Shown: positions 1 through 13,110 of the stretch, piece by piece
Layout: every line of letters starts with the position of its first letter
How positions within the stretch are numbered: position 1 is the first letter of the stretch
Assembly: GCF_037975245.1 (NCBI RefSeq)
Contig: NC_092576.1
Location: 32,156,611 to 32,220,610, forward strand
Length of the DNA stretch: 64,000 nucleotides
Origin: Apostichopus japonicus
Taxonomy: Eukaryota; Echinodermata; Holothuroidea; Aspidochirotida; Stichopodidae
Reading direction: 5' to 3'
Notes under the pieces: model-generated
Databases searched by the model: none
Told to the model about the DNA's origin: nothing
Seen by the model: the letters and a program-made list of their open reading frames with translations, nothing else
Made by a program: the position numbers and the translations under genes

Positions 1-659
1 ATGAACTATTCCCTGGTGATTTCTGTTGTACAACTAACCAATCATTTGATGTAGATTAATGGAAATTTAAGCTGCAGAGTTAGAATCACATCCAACAACG
101 TGAAGACATAAACTGGTTTTAAAGAGGTTTTTCCCTCCAAAACTGGAGTTAACTTCAACACTTTCGGGACGAATGCATGAACAGCACACTACTAGTGTGA
201 GTACTGCAGACATCATATGATTACCACAATAAGGTTGCTTGATTCGTGTTTGAAGACAAGTCTGTTCACTACTACAGATATACAAAGTGAAATGAATATG
301 GCAGTAAGGGAGGGGCTTCTTTCACTTTGTGAAGGACAGATAATATAGAAGAACTCCACTACAACTGCAGACATCCTACACAATACAGTTACCACGACAA
401 ATGTCGGCTGACTCCTGATCTGAGTCACTGTATACTGTACTGTAGGTACTGGAATGCTTTTACCAAGTATTGACTCTGAGATACTGCAAATACCACAATA
501 ACTGCCTGGAATATTTGTTCAGCTAGCTTCTGGCCATGGTAATCCTGCATAAACAAAACATAGGAAAATGAATGAAGAATAGCAATTACACAGGAAATAT
601 TACAAGTAGAAATATTACTTATAATACATGTAAAAGACAAGCCATCCTGTCTTTCCAGT
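1..659. other. Unannotated left edge
   Basis: I see no gene, RNA or complete mobile element here. Open frames are short (about 70 codons) and lack recognisable motifs or splice context. Short phrases such as CTGCAGACAT followed by TTACCAC recur near 205, 365 and 480, which hints at a very old tandem repeat, but the match is weak. Confidence 0.5.
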
Positions 660-840
660 TTCCCATTTACTGTACAGTATGCAGTTACCTGATACCCACT
701 GTACAGTAATAGCTATATAGCACATTGCATACAGTATGTGTAAACTATCCCATACTAACTATATAGCACACTGTGTATGTAGTTACCTGGTACCTACTGT
801 ACAGTAATAACTATAGCACATTGTATACAGTATGCAGTAT

Positions 841-1028
841 ACAGCACATTGCACAATAATAATATTAATAATACAGTGGATTTACATAGCGCCAAGTCAG
901 AAAGAGGTAGCTGCACTATGCGGTTAACAAAACCAGCCAAGTGCAGTCAAAAATTAAAGAACAAGTAAAGAAATAAGTCTTTACATTACTCTTCAATGTA
1001 TGATAAATACAGCACAATGTATAGGGTA
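841..1028 (+). repeat. Dispersed repeat, copy 1 of a direct pair
   Basis: This stretch reads almost identically to 1485-1668, 644 bases downstream. The shared core includes CAGTGGATTTACATAGC, then AAGTCAGAAAGAGGTAGC and GTGCAGTCAAAA-like text. The neighbouring degenerate repeats are also duplicated, so the pair more likely arose by a local segmental duplication than by two insertions. The family is not identified. Confidence 0.75.
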
Positions 1029-1484
1029 CAGTACAGTACCTACTGTACAGTTATATATAGCACATTTCATACACTGAGTATGTGTAAACTATCCCATACT
1101 ATAACTATATAGCATATATACTGTGTATGTAGTAACCCCGTAACTGTTCTGTACATTTATACGTATAGCACATTGTACACAGTTTGTGGTAACTATTCCA
1201 TACTAACTAAATAGCATATTGTGTGTGTACATAGTTTCCTAATATGTATTGTACAGTAATAACTACAGTTTAGCACATTGTACACAGTTTGTGTTAACTA
1301 TTCCATACTAACTACATAGCATACTGTGTATGTAGTTACCTGGTACCTACTGTACAGTAATAACTATAGCACATTACATACAATATGTGTAAACTATTCC
1401 ATACTAACTATAGCATACTGTGTATGTAGCTACCCTGTACCTAATGTACAGTACTTAAAAACTATAGCACATTGTTTACAGTAT

Positions 1485-1668
1485 ACAGCACATTGCAAAA
1501 TAATAATATTAATTATACAGTGGATTTACATAGCACCAAGTCAGAAAGAGGTAGCTGCACTATGCGGTTAACAAAACCAGTCAAGCGCAGTCAAAAGAAC
1601 AAGTAAAGAAATAAGTCTTTACATAACTCTTTAACGTCTAATAACTACAGCACAATGTATAGGGTACA
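1485..1668 (+). repeat. Dispersed repeat, copy 2 of a direct pair
   Basis: Second copy of the repeat at 841-1028. It differs by a few substitutions (for example CATAGCACC instead of CATAGCGCC) and by a short deletion before AAGAACAAGTAAAG. Both copies end in ATAGGGTACA. Confidence 0.75.
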
Positions 1669-1726
1669 TGTGTAAAACTATCACTACCAACTATAGCACA
1701 CTGTGTATGTAGTACTTCTCAACTGT

Positions 1727-2083
1727 GTTACCTGGTAGTCTTACAATATATAGGATATCTACATATATATAGTGTGCCTAAACTATACATATATGTATAT
1801 ACCTAATAACCATGTAGGATAGTGTGTGTATGGCGTTTATCCACTACAGACAGTCCAATTACCTGGTGGTCTAAAAATATATAGGATATTGTAAACATAA
1901 TGTGTCAGTCTAAACTATACATACAGTACATGCACAGTTATCTAATAACAATGTACGATAGTGTGTGTATAACCATACCTGGTGGTCTAAAAATATATAG
2001 GATATTGTAAACATAGTGTGTCTAAACTATACATACAGTACATGCACAGTTATCTAATAACAATGTACGATAGTGTGTGTATA
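1727..2083 (+). repeat. Three-copy tandem repeat of about 116 bp
   Basis: Units begin ACCTGGTGGTCTAAAAATAT at 1861 and 1977, exactly 116 bases apart, and end in GATAGTGTGTGTATA. A more divergent unit starts at about 1727 with ACCTGGTAGTC. The last two copies are nearly identical apart from a 4-base difference near AATGTGTCAG. Confidence 0.8.
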
Positions 2084-2118
2084 ACCATGGAGCTATAATC
2101 TGTTCATAGCTCCATGGT
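2084..2118. repeat. Short hairpin, ACCATGGAGCTAT arms
   Basis: The left arm ACCATGGAGCTAT (2084-2096) is matched perfectly by its reverse complement at 2106-2118, leaving a 9-base loop. The same arms occur in a second hairpin at 48178-48227, 46 kb away, so this is a dispersed palindromic element rather than chance. It sits at the end of the 116-bp repeat. Confidence 0.8.
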
Positions 2119-2394
2119 ATAACAGAGAGCATTTTACCATTATCTCACCTTCCCCTAATTACCCTAGGAACATATTTACAATATCTTAGCTAGTAGCACA
2201 GACAGGAAGTTCTTACATCACACCTCACAGAAACCTCCAACTTATTAGTTCCAGGAGATCACACACACTGTGGCCTCCAGTGTACCTTTCTACAACAGAA
2301 ACGCTACACCTGTTTGTGCACCTAATATTAATTCTCTACCAATTAAGTAACCTTCAGCAGGATGTGTGCAGTGGTCGAGCATCCATACAGTCAA

Positions 2395-2423
2395 GGGGGG
2401 GGGGGGGCCGGGGGGGGGGGGGG
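2395..2423 (+). repeat. G-rich tract (G13-CC-G14)
   Basis: Thirteen Gs, two Cs and fourteen Gs in a row. Such a tract can form G-quadruplex structures and is prone to length errors in sequencing and replication. Confidence 0.9.
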
Positions 2424-2424
2424 C

Positions 2425-3212
2425 GGATGCCCCCCTGATGGACTCAATTGGACACTTACAGTGGCTGAAATAGTAATACAACAAAGGTACCACAGGGATT
2501 GTGATGAAGCGCATATACTTTCAACACCCAAATAAACTTCCGAGTTGTCAAAATGGCAATGAAGCCTATTTATTGCCATGCTTAGCACTGTTTTCTCAAG
2601 CCTACTTTCTCCTGACACACTCACTGTACTCAATACATATCTAGTCAGTTGAAGATCTGATATACCGTTTAATTCAACTACTTTGTTCGTGTCCTTATTT
2701 CTTGGTCACATACCGCTGTCACAACTTTGTGGAGCGGCAACGCATGTGACATGTGTATAGCGTGTCTCCACTACAGTCCAATTACCTGGTAACAGTCACA
2801 TATTAACTATGTCGGCTATTATCTACCTATGTAGGTCGGCCACTGACAAGAAATCAAAATGGAGGACATACCCAAAGGCATATGAAGAGCCATATTAGGC
2901 CCTAGTCAAAATTAATTAGTTACAATCAATTGCATCATTTTAATAACATCTTTTTCATACTGTTCATCTTCATGTACTTAATGAATGATAAGAATAGACT
3001 TCCCCTGATTCCCCAGATCCCATTTATAATTACGAAGGCCCACTAATTGACCCGGGGTACCAAGACTACACTTCATGTTCACTTTCCACCATGACAGAAA
3101 ACATCTACAATGGGATGAGATCACATGACCAGATTACATGGGTAGCTTGGTGTGTTTCAACACTCGTGGGAAACACTGTTTGTCACTTATTTCAAGTACA
3201 CAATATTTAATA
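2425..3212. other. Unannotated spacer before the 48-bp satellite
   Basis: No gene, RNA or mobile-element end recognised. The phrase CTCCACTACAGTCCAATTACCTGG near 2765 echoes the 116-bp repeat region near 1840, so part of it is an older relative of the repeats to its left. Confidence 0.45.
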
Positions 3213-6200
3213 CCTATTGCCTATTGTATGTCTCAACTATGTACGGTACCTAGTAACCATAGCATGCCTACAGTATGTTTCAACCATGTACAACTACCTA
3301 GTAACCATAGCATTTATACAGTATGTTTTAACTATGTACAGCTACCTAGTAACCATAGCATGCCTACAGTATGTTTCAACCATGTACAACTACCTAGTAA
3401 CCATAGCATGCATACAGTATGTTTTAACTATGTACAGCTACCTAGTAACCGTAGCATGCCTAAAGTATGTTTCAACCATGTACAACTACCTAATAACCAT
3501 AGCATTACTATTGTATGTTTTAACCATGTTCAGGTACCTTGTAACCATAGCATGCCTATAGTATGTTTTATCCATGTACAGCTACCTAGTAACCCAGTAT
3601 GTTTCAACTATGTACAGCTACCTAGTCCTAGTAACCATAGCATGTCTATAGTATGTTTCAACTATGTACAGCTACCTTGTAACCATAGCATGCCTATAGT
3701 ATGTTTCAACTATGTACAGCTACCTAGTAACCATAGCATGTATACAGTATGTTTTAACCATGTTCAGGTACCTTGTAACCATAGCATGCCTACAGTATGT
3801 TTTAACTATGTACAGCTACCTAGTAACCATAGCATGTATACCATATGTCTCAACTATGTACAGCTACCTAGTAACCAAAGCATGTATGCAGTATGTCTCA
3901 ACTATGTACAGCTACCTAGTAACCATAGCATGTATACAGTATGTTTTAACTATGTACAGCTACCTAGTTACCATAGCATGTATACAGAATGTCTCAACTA
4001 TGTACAGCTACCTAGTAACCATAGCATGTATACAGTATGTTTTAACTATGTTCAGCTACCTAGTAACCATAGCATGCCTACAGTATGTTTCAACCATGTA
4101 CAACTACCTAGTAACCATAGCATGCCTATAGTATGTTTTAACCATGTTCAGCTACCTAGTAACCATAGCATGCCTATTGTATGTTTCAACTATGTACAGC
4201 TACCTAATAACCATAGCATGTATACAGTATGTTTTAACTATGTTCAGCTACCTAGTAACCATAGCATGCCTAAAGTATGTTTCAACCATGTACAGCTACC
4301 TAGTAACCATAGTATGCCAATAGTATGTTTCTACCATGTACAGCTACATAGTAACCATAGCATGTATACAGTATATCTCAACTATGTACAGCTACCTAGT
4401 AACCATAGCATGTATATAGTATGTTTCAATTATGTACAGCTACCTAGTCCTATAGTAACCATAGCATGTCTACAGTATGTTTCAACCATGTACAACTACC
4501 TAGTAACCATATCATGCCTATAGTATGTTTTAACCATGTACAGTTACCTAGTAACCAAAGCATGTATACAGTATGTTTCAACTATGTACAGCTACCTAGT
4601 CCTAGTAACCATAGCATGTCTACAGTATGTTTCAACCATGTACAACTACCTAGTAACCACAGCATGCCTATAGTATGTTTTAACCATGTTCAGCTACCTA
4701 GTAACCATAGCATGCCTATTGTATGTTTCAACTATGTACAGCTACCTAGTAACCATAGCATGTATACAGTAAGTTTTAACCATGTTCAGGTACCTTGTAA
4801 CCATAGCATGCCTATAGTATGTTTCAACTATGTACAGCTACCTAGTAACCATAGCATGTATACCATATGTCTCAACTATGTACAGCTATACCTAGTAACC
4901 ATAGCATGTATACAGTATGTCTCAACTATGTACAGCTACCTAGTAACCATAGCATGTATACAGTATGTTTTAACTATGTACAGCTACCTAGTTACCATAG
5001 CATGTATACAGAATGTCTCAACTATGTACAGCTACATAGTAACCATAGCATGTATACAGTATGTTTTGATTATGTTCAGCTACATAGTAACCATAGCATG
5101 CCTACAGTATGTTTCAACCATGTACAACTACCTAGTAACCATAGCATGCCTATAGTATGTTTTAACCATGTTCAGCTACCTAGTAACCATGGCATGCCTA
5201 TTGTATGTTTCAACTATGTACAGCTACCTATAGTAACCATAGCATGTATACAGTATGTTTTAACTATGTTCAGCTACCTAGTAACCATAGCATGCCTACA
5301 GTATGTTTCAACCATGTACAGCTACCTAGTAACCAAAGCATGTATACAGTATGTTTCAACTATGTACAGCTACCTAGTAACCATAGTATGCCAATAGTAT
5401 GTTTCTACCATGTACAACTACCTAGTAACCATAGCATGTATACAGTATGTTTCAACTATGAACAGCTACATAGTAACCATAGCATACCAATATTATGTTT
5501 CAACTATGTTCAGCTACCTAGTAACCATAGCATGTATGTTTTAACCATGTTCAGGTACCTAGTAACCATAGCATGCCTACAGTATGTTTCAACCATGTAC
5601 AACTACCTAATAACCATAGCATTACTATTGTATGTTTTAACCATGTTCAGGTACCTTGTAACCATAGCATGCCTATAGTATGTTTTATCCATGTACAGCT
5701 ACCTAGTAACCATAGCATGTATAGAGTATGTTTCAACCATGTACAGCTACCTAGTAACCATAGCATGTATACAGAAAGTCTCAACTATGTACAGCTACCT
5801 AGTAACCATAGCATGTATACAGTATGTTTTAACCATGTTCAGGTACCTTGTAACCATAGCATGCCTATAGTATGTTTTAACTATGTACAGCTACCTAGTA
5901 ACCATAGCATGTATACCATATGTCTCAACTATGTACAGCTACCTAGTAACCATAGCATGTATGCAGTATGTCTCAACTATGTACAGCTACCTAGTAACCA
6001 AAGCATGTATACAGTATGTTTCAACTATGTACAGCTACCTAGTAACCATAGTATGCCAATAGTATGTTTCTACCATGTACAACTACCTAGTAACCATAGC
6101 ATGTATACAGTATGTTTCAACTATGAACAGCTACATAGTAACCATAGCATACCAATATTATGTTTCAACTATGTTCAGCTACCTAGTAACCATAGCATGT

Positions 6201-6654
6201 ATGTTTTAACCATGTTCAGGTACCTAGTAACCATAGCATGCCTACAGTATGTTTCAACCATGTACAACTACCTAATAACCATAGCATTACTATTGTATGT
6301 TTTAACCATGTTCAGGTACCTTGTAACCATAGCATGCCTATAGTATGTTTTATCCATGTACAGCTACCTAGTAACCATAGCATGTATACCATATGTCTCA
6401 ACTATGTACAGCTACCTAGTAACCATAGCATGTATGCAGTATGTCTCAACTATGTACAGCTACCTAGTAACCATAGCATGTATACAGTATGTTTTAACTA
6501 TGTACAGCTACCTAGTTACCATAGCATGTATACAGAATGTCTCAACTATGTACAGCTACCTAGTAACCATAGCATGTATACAGTATGTTTTAACTATGTT
6601 CAGCTACCTAGTAACCATAGCATGCCTACAGTATGTTTCAACCATGTACAACTA
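3213..6654 (+). repeat. 48-bp satellite array, plus-oriented block 1
   Basis: Tandem units of 48 bp. Each is made of two related halves, typically AACCATAGCATGCCTATAGT plus a TATGTTTC tail, and AACCATGTACAGCTACCTAG. Two variant types mix freely: GCATGCC with AACCATG, and GCATGTATACAG with AACTATG. As 48 is 16 codons, several frames stay open for long stretches (one of 461 codons at 3138-4523) and give a 16-residue repeat with an N-H-S triplet. Six-base insertions, short units and frame switches between blocks argue strongly against coding. A segment at about 5573-5700 recurs 665 bases later at 6238. Confidence 0.95.
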
Positions 6655-9600
6655 AGGTAGCTGTACATGGTTGAAACATACTGTATACATGCTATGGTTC
6701 TATGTAGCTGTACATAGTTGAAACATACAATAGGCATGCTATGGTTACTAGGTAGCTGAACATGGTTAAAACATACTATAGGCATGCTATGGTTACTAGG
6801 TAGTTGTACATGGTTGAAACATACTGTAGGCATGCTATGGTTACTATGTAGCTGAACATAATTAAAACATACTGTATACATGCTATGGTTACTAGGTAGC
6901 TGTACATAGTTGAGACATTCTGTATACATGCTATGGTAACTAGGTAGCTGTACATAGTGAAAACATACTGTATACATGCTATGGTTACTAGGTAGCTGTA
7001 CATAGTTGAGACATACTGTATACATGCTATGGTTACTAGGTATAGCTGTACATAGTTCAGACATATGGTATACATGCTATGGTTACTAGGTAGCTGTACA
7101 TATTTAAAACATACTATATGCATGCTATGGTTACAAGGTACCTGAACATGGTTAAAACATACAATAGTAATGCTATGGTTACTAGGTAGTTGTATATGGT
7201 TGAAACATACTGTAGGCATGCTATGGTTACTAGGTACCTGAACATGGTTAAAACATACATGCTATGGTTACTAGGTAGCTGAACATAGTTGAAACATAAT
7301 ATTGGCATGCTATGGTTACTATGTAGCTGTACATAGTTGAAACATACTATAGGCATGCTATGGTTACAAGGTAGCTGTACATAGTTGAAACATACTATAG
7401 ACATGCTATGGCTACTTGGACTAGGTAGCTGTACATAGTTGAAACATACTGTATACATGCTATGGTTACTAGGTAGCTGTACATAGTTGAAACATACAAT
7501 AGGCATGCTATGGTTACTAGGTAGCTGAACATGGTTAAAACATACTATAGGCATGCTATGGTTACTAGGTAGCTGTACATAGTTGAAACATACTGTATAC
7601 ATGCTATGGTTACTAGGTAGTTGTACATGGTTGAAACATACAAAAGGCATGCTATGGCTACTAGGTAGCTGTACATCGTTAAAACATACTGTATACATGC
7701 TATGGTTACTAGGTAGTTGTACATGGTAGAAACATACTATTGGCATACTATGGTTACTAGGCAGCTGTACATAGTTGATACATGCTATATGCTATGGTTA
7801 CAAGGTAGCTGTACATAGTTGAAACATACTATAGACATGCTATGGTTACTAGGTAGCTGTACATAGTTGAGACATTCTGTATACATGCTATGGTAACTAG
7901 GTAGCTGTACATAGTTGAAACATACAGTATAAATGCTATGGTTACTAGGTAGCTGAACATAGTTAAAACATACTGTATACATGCTATGGTTACTAGGTAC
8001 CTGTACATAGCTGAAACATACTATAAGTATGCTATGGTTACTAGGCAGCTGTACATAGTTGAAACATACTGTATACATGCCATGGTTACTAGGTAGCTGA
8101 ACAAGGTTAAAACATACTATAGGCATGCTTTGATTACTAGGTAGCTGTACATAGTTGAAACATAATGTGCATGCTATGGATATTAGGTACCTGTACATAG
8201 TTGAAAAATACTATAGGCATGCTATGGTTACTAGGTAGCTGAACATGGTTAAAACATACTATAGGCATGCTATGGTTACTAGGTAGCTCAACATGGTTAA
8301 CAAATACAATAGGCATGCTATGGTTACTAGGTAGCTGAACATGGTTTAAACATACTATAGGCATGCTATGGTTACTAGGTAGTTGTACATGGTTGAAACA
8401 TACTGTAGGCATGCTATGATTACTAGGTAGCTGAACATAGTTAAAACATACTGTATACATGCTATGGTTACTGGGTAGCTGTAAATTTTTGAAACATACT
8501 GTATACATGCTATGGTTACTAGGTAGCTGTACATGGTTACAACATACTATAGGCATGCTATGGTTACTAGGTAGCTGTACATAGTTGAATTATACGATAG
8601 GCATGCTATGGTTACTAGGGCTAGGTAGCTGTACATAGTTGAAACATACTGTATACATGCTTTGGTTACTAGGTAGCTGTACATAGTTGAAACATATTGT
8701 ATACATGCTATATGGTTACTAGGTAGCTGAACATGGTTAAAACATACAATAGGCATGCTATGGTTACTAGGTAGCTCAACATGGTTAAAAAATACTATAG
8801 GCATGCTATGGTTACTAGGTAGCTGTACATAGTTGAAACATACTATAGGCATGCTATGGTTACTAGGTAGCTGAACATGGTTAAAACATACTATAGGCAT
8901 GCTATGGTTACTAGGTAGTTGTACATGGTTGAAACATACTGTAGGCATGCTATGGTTACTATGTAACTGAACATAATTAAAACATACTGTATACATGTTA
9001 TGGTTTCTAGGTAGCTGTACATAGTTGAGACATTCTGTATACATGCTATGGTTACTAGGTAGCTGTACATGGTTGAAACATACTGTATACATGCTATGGT
9101 TACTAGGTAGCTGTACATAGTTAAAATATGCTATAGGCATGCTATGGTTACAAGGTACCTGAACATGGTTCAAACATACAATAGTAATGCTATGGTTACT
9201 AGGTAGTTGTACATGGTTGAAACATAGTGTAGGCATGCTATGGTTACTAGGTACCTGAACATGGTTAAAACATACATGCTATGGTTACTAGGTAGCTGAA
9301 CATAGTTGAAACATAATATTGGCATGCTATGGTTACTATGTAGCTGCACATAGTTGAAACATACTATAGGCATGCTATGGTTACTAGGTAGCTGTACATA
9401 GTTGAAACATACTATAGACATGCTATGGTAACTAGGACTAGGTAGCTGTACATAGTTGAAACATACTGTATACATGCTTTGGTTACTATTTAGCTGTACA
9501 TGGTTAAAACATATTGTATACATGCTATGGTTACTAGGTAGCTGTACATAGTTGAGATATACTGTATACATGATATGGTTACTAGGTAGCTGTACATGGT

Positions 9601-9925
9601 AGAAACATACTATTGGCATACTATGGTTACTAGGTAGCTGTACATGGTTGAAACATACTGTAGGCATGCTATGGTTACTAGGTAGCTGAACATAGTTAAA
9701 ACATACTGTATACATGCTATGGTTACTAGGTAGCTGTACATGGTTGAAACATACAATAGGCATGCTATGGTTACTAGGTAGCTGAACATGGTTAAAACAT
9801 ACTATAGGCATGCTATGGTTACTAGGTAGTTGTACATGGTTGAAACATACTGTAGGCATGCTATGGTTACTATGTAGCTGAACATAATTAAAACATACTG
9901 TATACATGCTATGGTTACTAGGTAG
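6655..9925 (-). repeat. 48-bp satellite array, inverted block (left part)
   Basis: The same 48-bp unit read on the minus strand. The switch at 6652-6655 is head to head: forward text ending CAACCATGTACAACTA runs straight into AGGTAGCTGTACATGGTTG. The order of variants in 6660 to about 8990 mirrors that in the plus array at about 14290-16580, so the block is an inverted copy of a neighbouring segment. It is cut at 9925 by a hAT-like insertion and resumes at 13122. Confidence 0.95.
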
Positions 9926-9938
9926 CAGAGTTGTCAAC

Positions 9939-10125
9939 AAGTCCCTAGCTGCAAGTCTCAAGTCAAGTCTCAAGTCTTTACCAGCAAGTCTCAAGTCAAG
10001 TCTCAAGTCACCTTGAAAATTTCGAGCGAGTCTCAAGTCAAGTCTCAAGTCTTTGGAGGTCCAGTCTCGAGTCAAGTCTCAAGTCCCTATGAGCAAGTCC
10101 TAAGTCAAGTCTCAAGTCTTTGAAG
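9939..10125 (+). repeat. Left subterminal AAGTCTCAAGTC repeats of the outer hAT
   Basis: About a dozen imperfect copies of CAAGTC and TCTCAAGTC in tandem. Subterminal repeats in hAT elements are commonly transposase binding sites; that role is inferred here. The matching repeats at the other end are in the same, not the inverted, orientation. Confidence 0.75.
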
Positions 10126-10381
10126 TTTGAATACAATGATGCAGGCTACGAATAATGTAACAGTGTTCCAGGAATTATGTGGTATAAATTAAACAGCCGA
10201 ATAGCAAAACCGGGGCACACGCCACGGAACAAATTACCTCAAAATTTGCTAGCCACTGTTTTATTGAAAAAGGCCAACTTTCAGCCAAACAGCAGCCCTG
10301 GATGGAATATTCAACCAAGCCAATGGTAGTTATGGTAACGCCTGTAGTCGTCGTTGGGCGCTCGTAATTCGAGCGTACACG

Positions 10382-12845
10382 CAGGGCCGTCTTAACGCAT
10401 GTGCCCACTGGGCCCTGGCCCAGGGCCCCGCGATTTCAGGGGCCCCGCAATCACAGTAACCCCGTGTCTTAATCTTGGAGGAAAACTTATTGAATAGGCC
10501 ATTATGCCTGATTGAATTCGATACTTGACAACTTGTGACGAGAGTTGGTGAAACACTTGAGAGTTTGACATTAAATATTCAAATCTGAGTTGGCAACCCT
10601 GGAATATACAATGCCCCGAAGGCTTACACAGAGAAACTGTTACTCCGTAACTATAAGAAAGAGGAAATTGCCTCAGCCACGAAAGGCATAAAATTTGAAA
10701 ATCGTGGGCAATACCTCACTACCAAACCTAAACAAAAGTAACCACCACTTGTGTTCAAGCTCACCTTTACACCCCATATCAAAACCACGCATTTGAAAAA
10801 AAACACTTTAGAAACATTGGCACTTAATCTCGCAACACGCAACAATTATCCAAACTGTTTCCAAAAGAACCGATTCTAGCCTACAATAGGGCCCAAAATC
10901 TCAAAGATTTACTTGTTAACTCAAGGTTTCGTACTAACGAAGAATCAGCTGACTCTCAAGGTTCACACGAAGCTCTTTTAGATGCTCTTATAGCTGCACC
11001 ATGAGTCCATAAAAACTTGTGCACAGAAAATAGATGCATTTTGAGAATGAGACGCCCAGGCCGAATATAAAATATTCAAAGGCTACTACTGATGAAGCTC
11101 CTCCTATGAAGTTTGAAAGCTGAAACCGGTCTAGTTGGTCATAAGAACCTACGCTAGTCTCTCCTACTATTAACAGTACACTCAATTCACCTAATAGGTG
11201 CAATTATGTTTCACCATGAGGAGCATGCTATAAGTTCATGTTCCTCGGGCCCTCCCTTAAAAATACTTCATGTTCTTGGCGACTACGTTGCGTTAGATAG
11301 TGTAAACCGCCTACACCTCCCTCTCAGTTGAAAGACTCAACACAAGGGTGTTACAAATGGTAAGTCCAGTATTGCTAGGGAAGGGATGGAGGGCAACTGG
11401 AAGATTTCTCTTCTATAATGTATTTCATTTTTAGCTCATACTAGCATGCTGGTGTGAGCTATTGTTACAGTGCGGCGTCTATCACTCTATCATTCTATCA
11501 CTCTATCACTCTATCCGTCAACAATTGGTAAAACCGCTCCCACTCGCACAGTGTTTGATGGAATTTCATAAAACTTGGGCACAAGGACCATTGGGTATAG
11601 GGCCATCAGAGATGGTCCAAAATTTGGGGTCAAGGTTCACCTGTGGGCCATAATGGGCCATTTTGTGGAAATACGCAAAATGCTTCTTCTCCTACAGATT
11701 CCATGGTACAATGTTGAGGGTTTGTCATGATAGTACTATGGAAGTTTTACCTTCAGGGTGTTCATGAATTTGAGATCAAAGATCAACTAGGGGTCTTTTG
11801 TGGCCCGGGCCGCGGCCCTATATTTTCAAATTGCTCCTGTTCGTACAGTGTATGGCCAGTTATAATGAAACTTGGTCACAACGTTCCTCGGGATGAGTGT
11901 TACGAGGGGTGTTCGGAAAATTGAGGTCAAATGTCATTTAGGGGGTCATCGGGGGTCATTCTTTGTAATATTTTCAAATATCTCAATCTCCTCAAGATTT
12001 TGATGGATCATATTCAAAGTTGAACTGATGATTGTTGGATTGTGTATGAATATGGTGATGTCAATAATTTTTGGTCAAAAGTTAATTAATTACAATTAAT
12101 CCCCATTGTTTAAGAAAATCTGAGCCTTCACCTTTTGCCAAAGCTCCTTTAATTTGTCTCCCAGTCTTTGCAGTGTTTGTTTACATTTGTGGTTAAGCTC
12201 TGCAGAGGCTGTTAGTGGAATTAAAGCAGGACTGGGAGTTGTTATTAACTGTTGAACTGTAAGCATGAGAGCCCTATAGCCAATCAGCACTTGCCGATTC
12301 TTAGAAGTCTTCGAGCCTGAGGTATGTAGGCAGCCAGCCAAAATTTTGGCAAGGAGTGCTTCAGGTCTGCTCAGGTAGAGGGGAGAAAGTTTAGTAGGGT
12401 AGGTCAGTGGTATTGTTTGAGAGAGTGGGTAAAGTAGGATTTAAAGGGGAAAAATAGGAATTATAGCCAGTGGTGTGGCCAGGATTCTGCTAACTGAGGG
12501 GGGGGGAGGGGGGTTATCCCTCATGGGCCCAAAATTGGTGGAATCTGAAAAATGGCCTGAAATTTGGTGGGCCATAAAGTTTTGTGGGCCCTACATTTTT
12601 AAGCTCGAAAAGGTAAGAGCTTCTGCACCATTGGTGCTCTAGTTTAGATATATCACGTATGTTATTCAGCTAAAGTTTTATGCTTTATGCGCGACATAGG
12701 GAGGGGTGGTAAATGCAGGCATGTCTATGCTTGAGCGATTGTCAAGGATGTCAATTTTTCACGCAACTTTTTTCGAACTCACTTGATTGATGGGCCCCGC
12801 TCCATTGCCGGGCCTAGGGCCCGGTGATCACTTAAGACGGCCCTG
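10382..12845. mobile_element. Inner non-autonomous hAT-like transposon nested in the outer one
   Basis: The ends carry a perfect 14-base inverted repeat: CAGGGCCGTCTTAA at 10382 and its reverse complement ending at 12845. The 8-bp direct duplication CGTACACG flanks it at 10374-10381 and 12846-12853. Length is 2464 bp. Both ends continue into GGGCCC-rich text. The 8-bp duplication and CAGGG ends indicate hAT. I find no frame longer than about 80 codons and no transposase motif, so it is non-autonomous. A second hAT-like terminus, CAGTGGTGTGGCC near 12469, hints at a further old insertion inside, but I could not find its partner. Confidence 0.9.
11479..11516 (+). repeat. CACTCTAT microsatellite
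   Basis: Four to five imperfect copies of TATCACTC or TATCATTC inside the inner hAT-like element, just after an imperfect TAGCTCA...TGAGCTA hairpin near 11430-11460. Confidence 0.7.
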
Positions 12846-12949
12846 CGTACACGAAACCATAATTATTTATTATCGATATCAACTTATGAAGTTACTTAAT
12901 GATTAGAAAATTGTGAAATACAAACAAGTCTCTAGTAGAAAAACAGAGT

Positions 12950-13110
12950 CTTTTGAAGGCAAGTCTCAAGTCAAGTCCCAAGTCTTTGCTAACTTTTTGG
13001 GCAAGTCTCAAGTCAAGTCCCAAGTCTCTGACAGCCGAGTCTAGAGTCGAGTCTCAAGTCCTAAAATTTGCGACTCGAGTCGGACTCGAGTCCGAGTCCC
13101 TGACTCGAGT
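12950..13110 (+). repeat. Right subterminal AAGTC/ACTCGAGTC repeats of the outer hAT
   Basis: Repeats of GCAAGTCTCAAGTCAAGTC type grade into GACTCGAGTC palindromes close to the right end. They match the left subterminal repeats in sequence and direction. Confidence 0.75.

Larger units (their letters stand above)
660..1720. repeat. Degenerate tandem repeat region, AT-rich
   Basis: Phrases such as TACCTGGTACCTACTGTACA, ACTATAGCACATTGTATACA and CTATCCCATACTAACTA recur many times with spacing of several tens of bases and many small changes. The wording (CATAGCA, TATACAGTATG, CTACCTAGTA-like pieces) resembles the 48-bp satellite that starts at 3213, so this may be a decayed outer margin of that array. 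No gene is supported. Confidence 0.6.

Noticed and set aside
2290-2633. Minus-strand frames rich in proline
   Set aside because: The proline run is a translation of the G-rich tract at 2395-2423. There is no other coding evidence.
3138-4523. A 461-codon open frame of 16-residue repeats, and similar long frames through 38 kb
   Set aside because: The frames result from a 48-bp satellite unit. They shift frame between blocks, exist in several frames and on the opposite strand, and have no start context, signal or non-repeat domain.
12469-12600. Further hAT insertion starting CAGTGGTGTGGCC inside the inner element
   Set aside because: Only one end is visible. I could not find an inverted partner or an 8-bp duplication.
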